NCBI GenBank assembly: GCA_002328745.1
Contig: DCVQ01000022.1
Coordinates: 1 to 9,706 of the forward strand
DNA length: 9,706 bases
Reading direction: 5' to 3'
Source of the DNA: Actinobacteria bacterium UBA2184
GTDB lineage: Bacteria; Actinomycetota; Coriobacteriia; Anaerosomatales; Anaerosomataceae
Notes under the pieces: model-generated
What the model was told of the DNA's origin: nothing
Seen by the model: only the letters and a program-made list of their open reading frames with translations
Databases searched by the model: none
Position numbers and translations under genes: made by a program
Part shown: positions 6,859 to 9,706 of the stretch, piece by piece
Layout: the number at the start of each line of letters is the position of its first letter
Position numbering within the stretch: the stretch's first letter is position 1

Positions 6859-6871
6859 CCGAAGGCGACAA

Positions 6872-6893
6872 CCGAGGCGGCTTCCGAGGCGGC
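6872..6893. repeat. Short direct repeat CCGAGGCGGC
   Basis: Two exact copies of CCGAGGCGGC occur at 6872-6881 and 6884-6893, a 12-bp period, in the gap between the lipoprotein and copB genes. They lie just upstream of the presumed copB promoter. They could be paired binding half-sites on one face of the helix, or simple slippage in GC-rich DNA. Confidence 0.35.
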
Positions 6894-6922
6894 CCGCACG
6901 GGGGGAGATGAGGACGGATGCG

Positions 6923-7519
6923 CTACTCGAGCGCGAAGTAGTACTGCCCCCCGCCTTCCACCGCCATGAAGTCCTCCACGAGCAACACGCCCTCGGCCAC
7001 CTGGTCGGAGGGCACCTCGAACAGGACGCTGCCGCTCACCTCGCCGTCGAGCGACACCTCGCCGGCTTCGGAGATCGGGTTCGGCGGGACGGCGAAGGAG
7101 GTGGTGCCGTCGTACCTGTTGCCTGTCCGGGTCCTGAACGAGTACAGGAGGTCGATCCAGAGCGTGCCGCTGGTCGCGCCGCGGTACGTGCCCTTGATCG
7201 TGACCATCACGTACTGGTTGCGCGCGCCGGCAGGGTTGTTGAACTCGCTCGCGGCGGCAACCGCCTCGCTGGCGTTGATCGATGCCTCGGCGACCGTGAT
7301 CTCCCACTCGCCGACGCGCGCCGGGGTGCCGAGCGGCACGGGGTCGTCCTGGGCGGTCCCGGGGTCCGGTCGCGGGGCCGGCTCCGGCGCGCCACCGCCA
7401 ATAGCGGCCTCCCGGGTCTCGTCAGCTTCGGCCGCATCCTCCGATGGGCCGCAGCCTGCGATCGCAAGGAGCGCCGAGAGCGCGATAGCGAGCAAGAAGA
7501 CAAGCGGTCGGCGCTTCAT
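6923..7519 (-). CDS. DUF4352-like lipoprotein
   Basis: This 198-residue protein has a lipoprotein signal: MKRRP, a hydrophobic core (LVFLLAIALSALLAI) and lipobox I-A-G-C with the lipidated cysteine at C23. An acidic, Ala/Pro-rich linker follows to about residue 75. The rest is a beta-rich domain beginning VPLGTPARVGEWEITVAEA. With NQYVMVTIKGTYRG and a late VPSDQVAEGVLLVEDF, it resembles DUF4352/telokin-like extracellular domains. These are common on Gram-positive lipoproteins, and their function is mostly undefined. The ATG at 7519 is chosen because GAAGGGG (7526-7532) lies 6 nt upstream; an in-frame TTG at 7549 would add ten residues ahead of the signal. It lies between a zinc-ribbon membrane protein gene and copB, all on the same strand, so an envelope metal or stress role is conceivable but not shown. 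Confidence 0.83.
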   Translation of the reverse strand: MKRRPLVFLLAIALSALLAIAGCGPSEDAAEADETREAAIGGGAPEPAPRPDPGTAQDDPVPLGTPARVGEWEITVAEASINASEAVAAASEFNNPAGARNQYVMVTIKGTYRGATSGTLWIDLLYSFRTRTGNRYDGTTSFAVPPNPISEAGEVSLDGEVSGSVLFEVPSDQVAEGVLLVEDFMAVEGGGQYYFALE

Positions 7520-7579
7520 ACGTTTCCCCTTCAGGAGACGCGGGTGCAAGCGGGTGTCACGGGCGGTGCGGAAGAGGTC

Positions 7580-8173
7580 TCAGTCTTTATGCTGCGGCCA
7601 GAGGCAGTACGGCGCAACCAGGCCGAGGACGATCAGCGAGAAGCCCATGACCATGCCGCCGATCGGATAGGTGTCCCGCGCGACGGCCAGGTAGTTGTTC
7701 GAGACGATGACGATCTGATTGAGCCACAGGAACGCGCCGAACGAAAGCAGGGCCACGACGAACCCGATTGCAGGCTTCCTGACGGAATGCGCGATCACCG
7801 TGAGCGCGATGATGATCACGGCCGCTGCCGCGATCACGGGCGAGAAGGCCAGCAGGAAGTCCGTGCTCGCGACCTTCGAGATGGTGGCCTCGGCCGCGTA
7901 CGCCCAGGTGTCGAGCGACGCCCGCCACAACGTCACGGGCGGCGTGAACTCCCTGCCCGGCAAGACGACGTGAACCGTCGGGACGATCCAGTACGCGACG
8001 GTCACTACGGCCGCGGGCAGGACGGGGAACCACCTGCGGAACGCGGCTCGCGCCCTGCGCATCGGCCCGGCCTTCACGGCCTTCGCGGCGGCGGTGGCAT
8101 CGCAGTGAGGACAATGCTCCAGCGCGGCGTCGTACTCGAGATGGCACGTGGAGCAGGTCTTGAGGGAAGTCAC
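7580..8173 (-). CDS. Zinc-ribbon membrane protein, function unknown
   Basis: This 197-residue protein opens with a cytoplasmic zinc ribbon: C7-S-T-C10 and C21-P-H-C24. A basic linker (about residues 34-47) precedes four predicted membrane helices: PVLPAAVVTVAYWIV; the SPVIAAAAVIIIALTVIA region; AIGFVVALLSFGAFLWL; and GGMVMGFSLIVLGLVAPYCLW. About 45 residues between helices 1 and 2 would face outside. I do not recognise a named family; zinc ribbon plus membrane domain proteins are widespread and poorly characterised. The GTG at 8173 is chosen because GGAGG lies 5 nt upstream; an ATG at 8212 would add 13 residues with no good ribosome binding site. It is probably co-transcribed with the lipoprotein gene 60 bp downstream. 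Confidence 0.83.
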   Translation of the reverse strand: MTSLKTCSTCHLEYDAALEHCPHCDATAAAKAVKAGPMRRARAAFRRWFPVLPAAVVTVAYWIVPTVHVVLPGREFTPPVTLWRASLDTWAYAAEATISKVASTDFLLAFSPVIAAAAVIIIALTVIAHSVRKPAIGFVVALLSFGAFLWLNQIVIVSNNYLAVARDTYPIGGMVMGFSLIVLGLVAPYCLWPQHKD

Positions 8174-8178
8174 GGGGT

Positions 8179-8183
8179 CCTCC
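8179..8183 (-). promoter_or_regulatory. Ribosome binding site deciding the start of the zinc-ribbon protein
   Basis: On the minus strand GGAGG is separated by ACCCC from the GTG at 8173. This is near-ideal spacing, and it favours the GTG over the upstream in-frame ATGs at 8203 and 8212. Confidence 0.65.
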
Positions 8184-8205
8184 GAACTTCGTTCACGGTC
8201 CATGT

Positions 8206-8220
8206 CCGGCACGGTGCCGG
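8206..8220. promoter_or_regulatory. 15-bp dyad in the leader of the zinc-ribbon gene
   Basis: CCGGCAC-G-GTGCCGG is a perfect 7-bp inverted repeat around one base. As DNA it looks like a binding site for a dimeric repressor. As RNA only a 5-bp stem with a 5-nt loop could form. It lies 33-47 bp upstream of the GTG start and just downstream of a TATGAT -10-like box on the minus strand, where a repressor would block transcription. The role is inferred. Confidence 0.4.
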
Positions 8221-8235
8221 ATATACGTCCGTCCC

Positions 8236-8264
8236 ATCATACGATTCAGCGGCGGGGACGACCA
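8236..8264 (-). promoter_or_regulatory. Possible promoter of the zinc-ribbon/lipoprotein genes
   Basis: On the minus strand TATGAT (8236-8241, five of six consensus bases) follows a weak -35-like TGGTCG (8259-8264) at 17 bp spacing. Transcription would start near 8229 and run through the CCGGCAC dyad. The -35 is poor, so this is tentative. No equally good forward promoter was seen for the divergent antiporter gene. Confidence 0.3.
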
Positions 8265-8368
8265 TCGTGATTCCGGGAGAGGGCCGCGCCGAACGGGACC
8301 GTGCGCCCGGCCGCGGCTTCAGGGATACTCGGAGTCGCTATGACGGTGACGGCCGAAAGGGGCCCGAC

Positions 8369-9334
8369 GTGTCCGAGCCGCTCGTCGGTCTGCTCGGCGG
8401 CATGGCGTTGCTCGCGCTCAGCGGCGAAGCGCTCGTGAGGGCCGCCGTGGCCCTCGCGAGGCGCCTGGGCCTGCCGTCGCTGCTCATCGGCATCACGGTC
8501 GTGGCGGCAGCGACGTCCATGCCCGAGCTGGTGGTGAGCGTGCAGTCGGCGCTCGCGGGGACTCCGGGGATCGCCGTCGGCAACGTGACCGGCAGCAACA
8601 TCGCGAACCTCGCGCTCGGGCTTGGCGCGATGGGCGTCCTGGTGCCGTTCACCGCGCGCCGCGGGGCGCTGCGGCGCGATGTGGCCGCCCTGGTGCTCGC
8701 CACAGCGGGCTTCGTCGTCGTGGGGTTCTTCGGTGGCATCGGCCCGATCGGAGGCGCGCTCATGGTCACCGCTCTGGCCGCACACCTCTGGAATGGTTAT
8801 CAGCGGGAGCGCCGCGAGCGCGATGCGGCGGCCCGCATCCATGCCGAGAGCCCTGAGGAGTTCGGCGCCGACTGGTCGGCGTGGCTCTCGCTCGTCGTTC
8901 TGGCGGCCTCCACGGCCGGACTGATCGTGGGCGCCCGGTTCCTGCTCGACGGCGCCGTCGCCATCGCGCGCGTATGGGGGGTGAGCGACGCGGTGATCGG
9001 CCTGAGCGTGGTCGCGCTCGGCACGTCGCTGCCGGAGATCGCGACGACCGCCGCCGCGGCACGGCGCCGCGAGCACGACGTGGCGCTCGGCAATCTCGTT
9101 GGCAGCAGCCTGTTCAACCTGCTCGCCATACTCGGCATCACGGCGATGGTCGCTCCGGTCCCGGTGGATGCGGCGTTCATCCGCACGAGCGGTCTCGCGC
9201 TCCTCGCGGTCACCGTGCTGTCGGTCCCGTGGCTTACCGGGCGGCAGCGCGTGGGGCGCCGCACGGGCGCCCTGATGATCGTCGGGTACGTCGCGTACGT
9301 CTCGCTCGCCACCGGCGTCGTGGCGCTCGGCTGA
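8369..9334 (+). CDS. Calcium/sodium antiporter, CaCA family (YrbG-like)
   Basis: This 321-residue membrane protein exchanges a cation such as Ca2+ for Na+ or H+ across the cytoplasmic membrane. It has the two inverted alpha repeats that define the family. Alpha-1 is GITVVAAATSMPE (41-53, acidic E53) with GNVTGSN (71-77). Alpha-2 is GLSVVALGTSLPE (211-223, E223) with GNLVGSSLFN (241-250). Each half has about five hydrophobic helices, joined by a charged cytoplasmic loop around residues 143-168. Length is typical for bacterial members (about 310-370). The GTG start at 8369 has AAAGGGG 6 nt upstream. The reading frame is open for a long way further 5', but that part is antisense to the minus-strand genes and shows no homology-like sequence. 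It is transcribed divergently from the zinc-ribbon gene, with 195 bp between starts. Confidence 0.94.
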   Translation: MSEPLVGLLGGMALLALSGEALVRAAVALARRLGLPSLLIGITVVAAATSMPELVVSVQSALAGTPGIAVGNVTGSNIANLALGLGAMGVLVPFTARRGALRRDVAALVLATAGFVVVGFFGGIGPIGGALMVTALAAHLWNGYQRERRERDAAARIHAESPEEFGADWSAWLSLVVLAASTAGLIVGARFLLDGAVAIARVWGVSDAVIGLSVVALGTSLPEIATTAAAARRREHDVALGNLVGSSLFNLLAILGITAMVAPVPVDAAFIRTSGLALLAVTVLSVPWLTGRQRVGRRTGALMIVGYVAYVSLATGVVALG

Positions 9335-9400
9335 GCGGCACGAATGCGGCGGGCACTCGGCTTCGGGCGCGCACGCGCCGCTCGCGGTACCATCCTCGGT

Positions 9401-9409
9401 AGGAGGAGG
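9401..9409 (+). promoter_or_regulatory. Ribosome binding site of the ferredoxin/ASKHA gene
   Basis: AGGAGGAGG lies 5 nt before the ATG at 9415. It is a very strong Shine-Dalgarno sequence, and the start is unambiguous. Confidence 0.8.
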
Positions 9410-9414
9410 GCCGC

Positions 9415-9706
9415 ATGACCGATCGCGAGCGGGCGACCATACGATTCGAGCCGTCCGGGCGTGCCGTCACGGTGGGCGTGGGGGAGACCCTCCTTGCCGC
9501 CGCGCGGAGGGCCGGAGTCGCGATAGACGCGCCCTGCGGCGGCACCGGCAGGTGCGGCTCGTGCCGGGTGCGCGCCGAAGGGATGCTCTCGCCCCTGTCG
9601 GCCGACGAGAGCGAGCTGCTCGGCGGCGCCTCGGTCGCAGCCGGGTGGCGCCTCGCGTGCCGGGCGAGGGCCGAGGGCGACGTCACGGTGACGGTGCCCG
9701 AGCCGG
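9415..9706 (+). CDS. [2Fe-2S] ferredoxin/ASKHA-domain protein (RACo-like corrinoid activator), 5' part
   Basis: Only the first 97 residues are in the window; the gene runs off the end. They form a complete plant-type [2Fe-2S] ferredoxin domain: VTVGVGETLLAAARRAGV, then the cluster motif C41-x5-C47-x2-C50 (APCGGTGRCGSCRV) and the fourth ligand C82 (RLACRARAEGDVTVTVP). This sequence style is typical of DUF4445/ASKHA proteins. In the characterised case (RACo) they use ATP to re-reduce inactive cob(II)alamin in corrinoid methyl-transfer proteins. The ASKHA ATPase domain should follow past the window edge and cannot be seen, so a short stand-alone ferredoxin remains possible. It lies 80 bp after the antiporter gene on the same strand. 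If confirmed, it implies corrinoid methyltransferase metabolism in this organism. Confidence 0.87.
   Translation, partial: MTDRERATIRFEPSGRAVTVGVGETLLAAARRAGVAIDAPCGGTGRCGSCRVRAEGMLSPLSADESELLGGASVAAGWRLACRARAEGDVTVTVPEP

Noticed and set aside
6632..8368. Open frame extending 579 codons upstream of the antiporter, as if a large fusion protein
   Set aside because: The upstream part is Arg/Gly/Asp-rich, antisense to two minus-strand genes and without motifs. A good ribosome binding site precedes the GTG at 8369, and the family length fits from there.
9366..9379. GGCGC-GCAC-GCGCC hairpin after the antiporter gene as a terminator
   Set aside because: A 5-bp stem without a T-run, only about 35 bp before the next gene's start; not convincing.
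8238..9447. CATACGATTC repeated at 8238-8247 and 9438-9447, near two gene starts
   Set aside because: The second copy is inside coding sequence, and many 10-bp matches are expected by chance in a window of this size.

Overview
The window is a strongly GC-rich stretch (about two thirds G+C by eye) of a bacterial chromosome. It is densely coded, uses GTG starts often, and has GGAGG-type ribosome binding sites. Three things suggest a strictly or largely anaerobic bacterium with cobalamin and molybdo/tungstopterin metabolism: a tungsten-type aldehyde ferredoxin oxidoreductase (AOR), a B12-binding radical SAM enzyme, and a [2Fe-2S]/ASKHA-type corrinoid-activation protein. High GC plus this gene set would fit an anaerobic actinobacterium (Coriobacteriia-like), but that is inference and no marker gene is present to prove it.

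Region 1 (1-4694, + strand) is a four-gene AOR module. It encodes a Tat-signal-bearing ferredoxin subunit with sixteen cluster cysteines (43-798), a 692-residue AOR catalytic subunit (872-2950), a 135-residue orphan protein (2964-3371) and a B12-binding radical SAM enzyme (3408-4694). The ferredoxin should take electrons from the AOR. The two downstream genes are candidates for maturation or modification functions. The catalytic subunit has no export signal while its partner does, so co-export as a folded complex is possible. Its pterin-binding motifs differ from the textbook AOR motifs. No flavin, quinone or NAD-linked subunit is present, so the final electron acceptor is unknown. Both larger intergenic gaps carry a small hairpin.

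Region 2 (4713-8173, - strand) runs convergent to region 1 with only 18 bp between stop codons. In transcription order it encodes a zinc-ribbon membrane protein (8173-7580), a DUF4352-like lipoprotein (7519-6923) and a CopB-type P1B-3 copper/silver ATPase with a histidine-rich N-terminus (6818-4713). A perfect 6-bp dyad sits just upstream of the ATPase start and is a candidate operator.

Region 3 (8174-9706, + strand) starts with a 195-bp divergent promoter region. It is followed by a CaCA-family calcium/sodium antiporter (8369-9334) and the first 97 residues of a ferredoxin/ASKHA (RACo-like) protein that runs off the window end (9415-). No tRNA, rRNA, CRISPR array, insertion sequence or phage gene was seen. 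No gene-free stretch exceeds 300 bases; the largest is the 195-bp divergent region.
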